Shown here in pieces: positions 9,001 to 14,846 of a stretch of DNA of 25,487 nucleotides. Source of the stretch: DIGJ01 sp036658435 (lineage in GTDB: Bacteria; Bacillota; Clostridia; Lachnospirales; Lachnospiraceae); NCBI GenBank assembly GCA_036658435.1, contig JAVXEO010000031.1:1-25487 (forward strand), in the 5' to 3' direction. Position numbers and translations under genes: made by a program. Numbering within the stretch: position 1 is the stretch's first letter; the number at the start of each line of letters is the position of its first letter. The notes below the pieces were generated by a model. The model was not told the DNA's origin and did not search any database. It saw only the letters and a program-made list of their open reading frames with translations.

Positions 9001-10454
9001 ATAAGGTAACACCGGATGACTATACGGTGACCTCCTTAGAGCGTAATTTAGAATTAAAACAGGCGGCATATGAAAAAACAGAGAAGCTGTTACAGCAGGT
9101 AGAAAGAGAGATTGCCGTAAAAGAAAGCGAATTAGCACGTCTGAGGAAAGATTTAAAAGAAAAGTTTGAGATAGAGGAACCCTGTAAGAAAGAACAAATT
9201 GTGGATATTGAATTTAAAAAACGATGGAAATTAACGGAAATTTCCATAAATGAAGAACGAAAATATTATGGGAAAATTACAAAGATTTTAACGGACTATC
9301 AAACAAGTCTTGCTGCCATGGCGGAATTTTCGGATTTAAGAACAAAGAAGGAATTTGACTTTAAAGAGGAATTGGTGCCATATGGAGGTTTGAAATTACA
9401 AGAATTAGAAAATGTAAAACTCCTCCAGTTTCAAGGAGAACAGATTCGGGATTACCGACAATTAACCAACCGGCTCCAGGATGAAAAGCAGGCACTTTCT
9501 AAATTGCTAGACCGGATTCTTAGAAAATCAGATTATACAGACACTTTTTTTCACAAGCCCTTGGAGACACTGCTGGATTTATTAGACGTTCCGGAAGTGA
9601 TTTTGGAACAACTTACTATTGTATTACAGTCCTATCAGTCATTACTTGAAAAACTTCAGGTGGATATTGATATAGTAGAACGGGAAAAACAAAAAGTGCT
9701 GGAAATGCTACTTGATTACATCGAGGATATTCATAAAAATCTTGGAAAAATTGATAAAAATTCCACCATTACAGTAAAAGACCGTTCCCTCAAAATGTTA
9801 AAGCTAACACTGCCGATTTGGGAAGAACAAAAAAACATCTATGCTCTTCGGCTGAAAGATTACGTAGAAGACTTAACAAAACGGGGACTGGAACGCCTGA
9901 ATCAAAATGGAAACATTGAGGAATTAATTGGTGCAGCGGCAACGACACGTAATCTATACGATAGCGTAGTTGGAATTGGAGCAATTACCATTCGCCTATA
10001 TAAAATTGAGGCACAGAGAGAGTACCCCATTACCTGGGCACAGGTGTCGAAAAATTCCGGCGGGGAAGGATTTTTATCCGCGTTTGCTGTATTGTCCTGC
10101 CTTCTTTCTTATATGCGCCGGGATGATACCGATTTATTTACAGAACGTGAGGAAGGAAAGGTGATTGTAATGGATAACCCATTTGCCCAGACCAACGCGT
10201 CCCACCTTCTTATTCCCCTGATGGACATTGCAAAAAAGAGTAATACCCAGCTGATCTGTTTAAGTGGTTTGGGTGGAGAATCCATTTATAACCGATTCGA
10301 TAATATTTTTGTACTAAACTTAATGGAATCCGGTTTACAAAAAGACATGCAGTATATGACGGTGGAGCACGTAAAGGGAGACGCTAAAATATATAATATG
10401 TCAACGGCACGAATACAGGTAGAAACGGTGGAACAGATGGAATTGCTGTTTTAA
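6024..10454 (+). CDS. jetC: Wadjet defence protein JetC (SMC/MukB-like ATPase)
   Basis: The 1476-residue protein has SMC architecture. The N-terminal head carries Walker A (NGGGKS, residues 39-44). A long Glu/Lys/Gln-rich coiled coil runs from about 260 to 660, a hinge-like globular part from about 680 to 760, and a returning coiled coil to about 1250. The C-terminal head has an SGGEG signature (1345-1349) and Walker B VIVMDN (1380-1385). It should extrude DNA loops with JetA/JetB and hand plasmid DNA to JetD. The residue after the Walker B Asp is Asn1385, where the classic catalytic Glu is expected; this may be normal for this Wadjet type. ATG at 6024 overlaps the jetB stop. No convincing terminator follows. 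Confidence 0.92.
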   Translation: MSKINTFRVINLNYNNNAIRIEDEMFYMDGESTLLSLQNGGGKSVLVQMLLAPFVRRRYRDTVDRPFSSYFTTNKPTHLLVEWKLDGGAGYVLTGMMIRARQGTGEEETAEELEILNFVYEYKDTNPYDIEHFPFVETQGKIRKLKGFNACRTLFEERKKEGGFQFQYFDMNQSTQQKKYFLKLKEYGINHEEWETIIKKINVKESGLSDLFKDAKDEAGLIEKWFLPGVESKLNQDGNRMKQFQSILLKYISQYKENQTKMERKETILKFKEDAVLICEEDNRYLQVSKDRQLHQEKLAFLRSSLENFVVETQEKVKQANERLGDLEEEKKRIAYEKSSYELYQCLEALDARNVVCRQYEEQLGEQRNERQEIKHKLQIQECAALYCNYKQESKEVLEYENKLEIVKKDETERIPEREKVGYNLRLRYEELYKTQQENVESVAAKLEDNQKNELKTREEKAREDIQNKELNKQMGQLTERIKQFDQKEAAFNQRFALSLERNIVGLYEEGTLEVLESATGKKLDELRSERQSIGQKKMNVTQQMDSADRAIQDLMEKRGQQLAAKEELEKRWKGLQEQAAERIKKMRYLDLPEEECFHTQKILQSCDGKIEPLKKLYKEQEHHSELLKEEYRKLSSGEVLKLPEEFKELMEELGLHFVMGMDWLKKNGYTEEANRILLQKNPMIPYSILLSEQELNRLKEQEVNFYTSYPIPIICKEQLSQEVCCINHGVYQTEGLSLFVAFNGHLLNETARKELLKEKQEEIEILLEKSNRRQEDIRFYETLRNDIYYQKLTKEEYEETELALQKIEKEIVKMEKSLTDTRAQKSELEKEIEKLRVSLGQLGQEEQQLLSLSKMLKPFSQEYGDYQEQKVHLSSLNKKVLNNEEEIKRLDKLQIKLKDQIGELGFKLKEERENLWNLQGKCNQFKNYSEGTLVKQDLEDLEARYLAITQEISKNVAELENNLTKAYDRLHKVQEQLIRTADKYDLMEVEYNKVTPDDYTVTSLERNLELKQAAYEKTEKLLQQVEREIAVKESELARLRKDLKEKFEIEEPCKKEQIVDIEFKKRWKLTEISINEERKYYGKITKILTDYQTSLAAMAEFSDLRTKKEFDFKEELVPYGGLKLQELENVKLLQFQGEQIRDYRQLTNRLQDEKQALSKLLDRILRKSDYTDTFFHKPLETLLDLLDVPEVILEQLTIVLQSYQSLLEKLQVDIDIVEREKQKVLEMLLDYIEDIHKNLGKIDKNSTITVKDRSLKMLKLTLPIWEEQKNIYALRLKDYVEDLTKRGLERLNQNGNIEELIGAAATTRNLYDSVVGIGAITIRLYKIEAQREYPITWAQVSKNSGGEGFLSAFAVLSCLLSYMRRDDTDLFTEREEGKVIVMDNPFAQTNASHLLIPLMDIAKKSNTQLICLSGLGGESIYNRFDNIFVLNLMESGLQKDMQYMTVEHVKGDAKIYNMSTARIQVETVEQMELLF

Positions 10455-10476
10455 TTAAAAATTTTTCTGTTTGGTA

Positions 10477-10505
10477 TTGACGAATAAAAGACAAGTCCTT
10501 ATAAT
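10477..10505 (+). promoter_or_regulatory. Promoter of the fluoride riboswitch/antiporter transcript
   Basis: TTGACG (10477-10482) and a perfect TATAAT (10500-10505) are 17 bp apart. The predicted start near 10512 coincides with the first base of the riboswitch P1 stem. It lies 23 bp after the jetC stop. Confidence 0.85.
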
Positions 10506-10511
10506 CATAAA

Positions 10512-10576
10512 TGGGAATGAGGTTCTCCCAAAGTATAAGTATACTTAAACCGCTTATAAAGCTGATGACTTCTGCG
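10512..10576 (+). promoter_or_regulatory. Fluoride riboswitch (crcB motif) aptamer
   Basis: All parts of the fluoride aptamer can be placed. P1 pairs TGGGA (10512-10516) with TCCCA (10526-10530). Its loop contains ATGAGGTT, whose GAGGTT (10519-10524) can form the pseudoknot with GACTTC (10567-10572). The conserved AAACCGC is followed by the short stem GCTT-ATA-AAGC (10552-10562) and the hallmark GCTGATGAC. An extra AGTATA/TATACT hairpin is inserted at 10532-10545. The 3' end of the aptamer overlaps the 5' arm of the following terminator, so fluoride binding should favour antitermination and expression of the antiporter. Recognition is by comparison with the Thermotoga aptamer from memory; a covariance-model score would settle it. 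Confidence 0.9.
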
Positions 10577-10605
10577 AAAATTGCGCAGGAGGCATCGGCT
10601 TTTTT
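10561..10605 (+). terminator. Expression-platform terminator of the fluoride riboswitch
   Basis: GCTGATGACTTCTGCG (10561-10576) pairs with CGCAGGAGGCATCGGC (10584-10599) with two G-U pairs and one mismatch, followed by six T. The left arm reuses the aptamer's 3' half, so terminator and ligand-bound aptamer are mutually exclusive. Confidence 0.88.
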
Positions 10606-10673
10606 ATGTAATAGGAAAGTACTTCTACTACATAAAAAAGCTCCGCTGTGGATGCGCACTCTTTACCCTGTTT
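10601..10673 (+). repeat. Dispersed intergenic repeat, copy A
   Basis: The first 56 nt match copy B (22876-22931) at 49 positions by eye. It opens with an inverted repeat (ATGTAATAGGA facing TTCTACTACAT, one mismatch and one wobble), continues with CTCCGCTGTG, and ends ACTCTTTACCCTGTTT. It lacks the 16-nt second hairpin present in copy B. It lies between the riboswitch terminator and the antiporter ribosome site, and therefore in the 5' leader of the antiterminated mRNA. Confidence 0.85.
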
Positions 10674-10688
10674 AGAAGGAGGAAAATT

Positions 10689-11870
10689 ATGTTATTTAGT
10701 GTGGCACTTATGTTAATAACCGGTATGTTTATGGGATGGATTTGCAAAAAAATTCATTTACCCAGTCTACTTGGTATGATTTTAACCGGAATTTTATTAG
10801 GTCCTTATGTATGGAATGTAATGGACGAGTCAATTTTGGGGATTTCTTCTGAATTAAGAAGAATGGCACTTATCATTATTTTAACAAGGGCCGGTTTGTC
10901 CTTGGATATTCACGATTTAAAAAAAGTAGGCCGTCCAGCGGTTCTTATGTGTTTTGTACCTGCTTGCTTTGAAATCCTGGGAATGGTGATATTAGCACCA
11001 AAATTACTGGGAATGAAGGTATTGGATGCAGCTATTATGGGAGCTGTAGTAGGAGCCGTATCTCCGGCGGTTATTGTGCCTAAAATGTTAAAACTTATGG
11101 AGGAAGGATATGGAAGAAAAAAAGGGATTCCTCAACTTTTATTAGCAGGAGCTTCCGTAGATGATGTCTTTGTAATTGTAATGTTTTCTGCATTTACAGG
11201 ATTGGCACAAGGTGGAAGCATATCCCCGGCAAGCTTTCTTAAAATACCGGTTTCTATTGCCATGGGTATGGCCGTTGGAGGAATTAGCGGATACATCTTA
11301 TCTCAGTATTTTAGAAAAGTGCATATTCGGGATACTACCAAGGTAATTATCCTATTGAGTCTTTCTTTTATTATGGTTACGGCAGAAGATTATCTGGGAA
11401 TGAAGATTCCATTTGCCTCCTTAATCGCCGTGATGGGTGTTGGAATTGGGCTGCAGCAAGACAGGGCCCCGGTGGCGGAGCGGCTATCCCGGAAGTTTAA
11501 TAAATTATGGGTTCCGGCGGAAATTTTACTTTTTGTTTTGGTAGGAGCAACGGTAGACCTAAAATATGTGAAAGCTGCAGGAACGGCTGCAGTTATCTTG
11601 ATCGTTTGTGTCTTATTGTTTAGAATGGCAGGTGTTTTTTTCTGCTTATTGAAAACAAAGCTAACCAGAAAGGAACGGTTATTTTGCATGATAGCCTATA
11701 CTCCAAAGGCAACGGTTCAGGCGGCAATTGGGGGAGTACCGCTTGCAATGGGACTGGACTGTGGAAACATAGTATTAACCGTTGCCGTTTTAGCAATTTT
11801 AATTACAGCACCACTGGGAGCTTTTCTCATTGATTTTTCCTATAAAAAATTACTTTCTAAAGAAGGCTGA
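10689..11870 (+). CDS. CPA-type cation/proton antiporter under fluoride control
   Basis: The 393-residue protein has about 12 hydrophobic segments and starts at the ATG after AAGGAGG. Two core motifs of the Na+/H+ antiporter fold are visible: VSPAVIVPK near residues 124-132 and ASVDDVF at 156-161, whose paired Asp158-Asp159 are expected at the ion-binding site in electrogenic members. It resembles the NHA/CPA2-like group more than NhaA or NhaC. It is the only gene directly downstream of the fluoride riboswitch, so the inferred role is fluoride resistance, perhaps through Na+/H+ homeostasis or direct anion handling; antiporters are a known class of fluoride-riboswitch targets besides CrcB and CLC-F. 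Transported ion is not provable from sequence. No terminator is seen after it. Confidence 0.88.
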   Translation: MLFSVALMLITGMFMGWICKKIHLPSLLGMILTGILLGPYVWNVMDESILGISSELRRMALIIILTRAGLSLDIHDLKKVGRPAVLMCFVPACFEILGMVILAPKLLGMKVLDAAIMGAVVGAVSPAVIVPKMLKLMEEGYGRKKGIPQLLLAGASVDDVFVIVMFSAFTGLAQGGSISPASFLKIPVSIAMGMAVGGISGYILSQYFRKVHIRDTTKVIILLSLSFIMVTAEDYLGMKIPFASLIAVMGVGIGLQQDRAPVAERLSRKFNKLWVPAEILLFVLVGATVDLKYVKAAGTAAVILIVCVLLFRMAGVFFCLLKTKLTRKERLFCMIAYTPKATVQAAIGGVPLAMGLDCGNIVLTVAVLAILITAPLGAFLIDFSYKKLLSKEG

Positions 11871-11881
11871 GGAACTTTTAT

Positions 11882-11910
11882 TTGAATTGTAGAATAAAAT
11901 ATGCTACAGT
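11882..11910 (+). promoter_or_regulatory. Candidate promoter of the 11957 gene
   Basis: TTGAAT (11882-11887), 17 bp, then TACAGT (11905-11910) preceded by TGC, an extended -10 arrangement. It lies 46 bp upstream of the gene. Confidence 0.45.
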
Positions 11911-11956
11911 AAAGTAAGAAAGCAAGCAAGATTAATTTAAGGAAGGACAAAACACT

Positions 11957-12295
11957 ATGATAGGAAAGTATAAGATCATTACCTTGTGTGGGAGTACCCG
12001 ATTTAAAAATGAATTTATGGAAGCACAAAAACAACTTACGCTACAAGGAAACATTATTATCTCGGTTGGACTGTTTGGACATTCCGGGGATGGGGAAGTC
12101 TGGGAAAACATGGACGAGGGAACCCTTACGAAAACCAAGGAAATGCTGGATGATATGCATAAACGAAAGATTGATCTGGCGGATGGAATTTTTGTAATTA
12201 ATGTAGGGGGATATATTGGAGATAGTACCAGGTCAGAGATTGCATATGCAAAGGACCATGGAAAGTTTGTAGACTACCTATATAAAGAAGAATAA
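11957..12295 (+). CDS. Nucleoside 2-deoxyribosyltransferase-fold protein
   Basis: This 112-residue protein begins with a beta strand and the motif LCGSTRF (residues 10-16) and has INVGGYIGDSTRSEIAYA at 81-98. That is the arrangement of the nucleoside 2-deoxyribosyltransferase/DUF4406-like fold, in which a conserved Glu (here Glu94) acts as nucleophile. Small stand-alone members are common in Firmicutes and phages and mostly lack an assigned reaction, so a glycosidic-bond or nucleotide-related role is only inferred. AAGGAAGG precedes the start, and it has its own candidate promoter. The following patatin gene starts 75 bp later with no terminator between, so the two may share a transcript. It is full length for the small-protein group. 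Confidence 0.75.
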   Translation: MIGKYKIITLCGSTRFKNEFMEAQKQLTLQGNIIISVGLFGHSGDGEVWENMDEGTLTKTKEMLDDMHKRKIDLADGIFVINVGGYIGDSTRSEIAYAKDHGKFVDYLYKEE

Positions 12296-12369
12296 ATATA
12301 AAAAAGTACTTTATGACTTCCCAGAGCCGTCCAAGGAACATATACTATAAAAAACCCTTGGGTGATGCC

Positions 12370-13374
12370 ATGTCCAAACTTCATATATTAGCAATTGATG
12401 GTGGAGGAATGAAGGGGCTTATTTCAGCAATGGTACTGGAAGCACTGGAAAAGAAACTTCAGTTTTATAGTGGAAATGAAGAAGCAAGAATAGCCGATTA
12501 CTTTGACTTAATTGCAGGAACCAGTACAGGCGCTATTTTAACAGCCCTTTATTTAAAGCCTGGAAAAGACGGAAGACCGGAATTTTCAGCAGAAGACGCA
12601 AAAAATCTATATTTGGAAAGAGGGAAAGATATATTTTCCCAGTCCGTATCCCACTATATGGCTACATTAGGTGGTCTGACCGGTCCTAAATATTCCAATA
12701 AGGCCTTAAAATCTATACTAGAGCAGTACCTTGGAAATCAGGATATTGCACACTTGGTAAAGCCCTGTCTTATGGTTTCTTATGATATATATAATGCCAG
12801 TGCCCATTTTTTTGACTCATTTTCCGCACAGAAAAAAAAGAATAAAAATTATTATGTAAAAGAAGCGGTATTAGCGTCCTCGGCAGCCCCTACTTTTTTT
12901 CCTCCCGTGATGGTAACTTCCATGTCCGGAGAAAAGAAGTGTATGATAGATGGCGGTATTTGTGCAAACAATCCGGCTATGTGTGCTTTTACGGAAATTA
13001 TGAAATTATCTACCTTTCATTCCATTCAGGATGTGCATATTCTATCCATTGGAAATGCGGGCAATGAATACGAATATAGCTGTAAAAATGCAAAAAACTG
13101 GGGAATTATTGGCTGGTCAATTCCAGTCGTGCATACCGTCATGAATGCAGGAAAGCAGGTAACGGATTACGAGTTAAAAATGTTATACGATACAATGAAA
13201 AATAGTGGAAATTATATACGTATAGAGAAAAAATACCAAAAACAGGTAGAATTGCCGGCTATGGATGATTCCAGTCAGGAAGCCCTGGAGATACTGACCC
13301 GCATAGGAAATGAAATGATGAAAGAAAATGATATAAAATTGGAAATTTTAGCGAAATCCTTAACCGGTAATTAG
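12370..13374 (+). CDS. Patatin-like phospholipase
   Basis: I place the start at 12370, preceded by GGGTGAT, because the patatin fold begins directly after it; an in-frame ATG at 12313 has no ribosome site. The 334-residue product has the oxyanion loop DGGGMKG (10-16), the nucleophile elbow GTSTG with Ser52, and the dyad Asp194 in DGG. All catalytic elements of patatin-like acyl hydrolases are intact. It should hydrolyse membrane lipids or acyl esters in the cytoplasm; there is no signal peptide. CBASS and other defence systems use patatin effectors, but no cyclase gene is nearby, so a housekeeping lipase is the safer call. A CCAAGG/CCTTGG hairpin (12331-12361) just before the start could affect translation. 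Confidence 0.9.
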   Translation: MSKLHILAIDGGGMKGLISAMVLEALEKKLQFYSGNEEARIADYFDLIAGTSTGAILTALYLKPGKDGRPEFSAEDAKNLYLERGKDIFSQSVSHYMATLGGLTGPKYSNKALKSILEQYLGNQDIAHLVKPCLMVSYDIYNASAHFFDSFSAQKKKNKNYYVKEAVLASSAAPTFFPPVMVTSMSGEKKCMIDGGICANNPAMCAFTEIMKLSTFHSIQDVHILSIGNAGNEYEYSCKNAKNWGIIGWSIPVVHTVMNAGKQVTDYELKMLYDTMKNSGNYIRIEKKYQKQVELPAMDDSSQEALEILTRIGNEMMKENDIKLEILAKSLTGN

Positions 13375-13417
13375 TATTGGAAAAGAATAGGAAGAAACAC
13401 ACAGTAGAGGAGCAGAA

Positions 13418-14248
13418 ATGGATATGGATGAAATGAAAGTTAACACAACGGAAGCGGATAAAGCGAAAACAATACAAGTAAAAAAGGGAATAACAGGAAG
13501 CACACTTAAGATAATAGCACTGATAGCAATGCTGATTGACCATATTGCAGCTATTATTTTAGACAATTTACTGCTTTCCAGGGGACTGGCAGAGATTGAT
13601 CCTTCCAATACAAATGCCATTGTCGAGTTTATGAAGGTAAATGGTGGGCTTTATTATTTAGATTTAGCAATGCGCATGATTGGGAGAATCGGATTTCCTA
13701 TTTTTTGCTTTTTGCTGGTAGAAGGATTTATTCATACTAGAAACGTAAAAAAATATGCATTTAACCTTGGAATTTTTGCCTTGATTTCAGAAATACCTTT
13801 TAATGTGGCATTTACAAAAAATCCATGGGATGTTACCTATCAAAATGTATTTTTTACTTTGTTTCTTGGATTGATGGTCATGATTGGATTTAAGTATATC
13901 AGTGAAAAATTTCAAGAAAGAAAAGAGCTGAGCATGATTTTAAACTTCCTCGTGCTAATGGCGGGTATGACATTGGCTTTTTTCCTGAAAACAGATTACG
14001 CCTATATGGGAGTGGCAACCATTGCCGTTATATATTGGTTTAGAAAAAATAAAATGGCAGCAGGAACTGCAGGATGTGCGGCACTTTGTCTGATGTCGGT
14101 TTCGGAGATACCGGCGGTACTTTCCCTAGTTCCCATTTATTTATATAATGGAAAACGTGGATGGAATATGAAATATTTATTTTATATTTTTTACCCCACA
14201 CATATTTTGCTTTTGTATGGTATTGCGGTAATCATGAAGATTGTTTGA
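13418..14248 (+). CDS. TraX-family membrane protein
   Basis: The 276-residue protein has a hydrophilic lead of about 25 residues and then about eight membrane helices. The family hallmark GSTLKIIALIAMLIDHIAA (about residues 27-45) and a later segment with MRMIGRIGFPIFCFLLVEG match TraX (PF05857), the acyltransferase-related family named for F-pilin acetylation. In Firmicutes chromosomal TraX proteins are widespread, have no conjugation genes around them, and have no settled role; modification of an envelope or secreted molecule is a guess. GAGGAG precedes the ATG. It sits 43 bp after the patatin gene and 36 bp before the cyclotransferase-like gene, so a loose operon is possible. Confidence 0.88.
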   Translation: MDMDEMKVNTTEADKAKTIQVKKGITGSTLKIIALIAMLIDHIAAIILDNLLLSRGLAEIDPSNTNAIVEFMKVNGGLYYLDLAMRMIGRIGFPIFCFLLVEGFIHTRNVKKYAFNLGIFALISEIPFNVAFTKNPWDVTYQNVFFTLFLGLMVMIGFKYISEKFQERKELSMILNFLVLMAGMTLAFFLKTDYAYMGVATIAVIYWFRKNKMAAGTAGCAALCLMSVSEIPAVLSLVPIYLYNGKRGWNMKYLFYIFYPTHILLLYGIAVIMKIV

Positions 14249-14284
14249 TTTATAAAAATATAAAGCAAAAAGGATGGAATACAG

Positions 14285-14719
14285 ATGAAAAGAAAGTACT
14301 ATATCGCGTATGGAAGCAATATGGATGAGGAGAGCATGCTGCTTCGGTGTCCGGATGCAAAGCTAATAGGAAGTTCAAAAGTGAAAGATCATGAACTACT
14401 GTTTAAGGGCCTTTTTAAAGGAGTCTATGCCACCATAGAAGAGAAAAAAGACAGCCAGATCCCCGTATTAATTTGGGAAATCAGTGAAGAAGATGAAGTA
14501 GAACTTGATATTTATGAAAACTTTCCGCTGCTTTACTATAAGAAAAGCTTAGAAGTAGAGGTAAATGGAGAAAGTATAGAGGGAATGGTATACCTTATGG
14601 AAAAGGGCAGTACAGCAGGAGAGCCTAAGAAACAATATTACGAGATCATAGAGAAAGCATATGAAAAATTGGGATTTGATAAAACTCCTTTGAAGAGGGC
14701 ATTGCAGATAAATAAATAA
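14285..14719 (+). CDS. Gamma-glutamylcyclotransferase-like (AIG2/GGCT fold) protein
   Basis: This 144-residue protein starts with YIAYGSN (residues 6-12), the substrate-binding loop of the GGCT/BtrG fold, and has LDIYENFPLLYYKK (75-88), where Glu78 fits the catalytic general acid/base. Both key elements are intact and the length is normal for the single-domain family. Members release 5-oxoproline or related cyclised products from gamma-glutamyl amines; the actual substrate here is unknown. AAGGA precedes the start. It follows the TraX gene closely and may be its partner in one transcript. No clear terminator follows; the next promoter begins 21 bp downstream. Confidence 0.85.
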   Translation: MKRKYYIAYGSNMDEESMLLRCPDAKLIGSSKVKDHELLFKGLFKGVYATIEEKKDSQIPVLIWEISEEDEVELDIYENFPLLYYKKSLEVEVNGESIEGMVYLMEKGSTAGEPKKQYYEIIEKAYEKLGFDKTPLKRALQINK

Positions 14720-14739
14720 ATATTTTTTAGCTACCCTCA

Positions 14740-14768
14740 TTGTTTTTTTGAATTTCTTTTGTTATAAT
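14740..14768 (+). promoter_or_regulatory. Promoter of the NCS2 permease gene
   Basis: TTGTTT (14740-14745), 17 bp, TATAAT (14763-14768) with an upstream TG (extended -10). The leader of about 70 nt contains a short TTGAG/CTCAA stem near the ribosome site; I could not fit it to a purine riboswitch. Confidence 0.65.
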
Positions 14769-14846
14769 GGGACTAACTTTTACTAACTGCATAAAAGGGA
14801 AAGTACATTTTGAGTGGCGAGTCAATCTCAACGAGGAAGGGGAAAA

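Noticed and set aside
12370..13374. Patatin-like protein as a CBASS (CapV) effector, given the nearby Wadjet operon
   Set aside because: No CD-NTase, HORMA or other CBASS gene is nearby, and the neighbouring 11957 protein is not a nucleotidyltransferase.
13418..14248. TraX as evidence of a conjugative element
   Set aside because: No relaxase, coupling protein or type IV secretion gene is present; chromosomal TraX homologues are common in Firmicutes.
14769..14846. Purine riboswitch before the NCS2 permease
   Set aside because: The roughly 70-nt leader shows only a weak 5-bp stem and none of the conserved purine-aptamer junction bases I could recognise.
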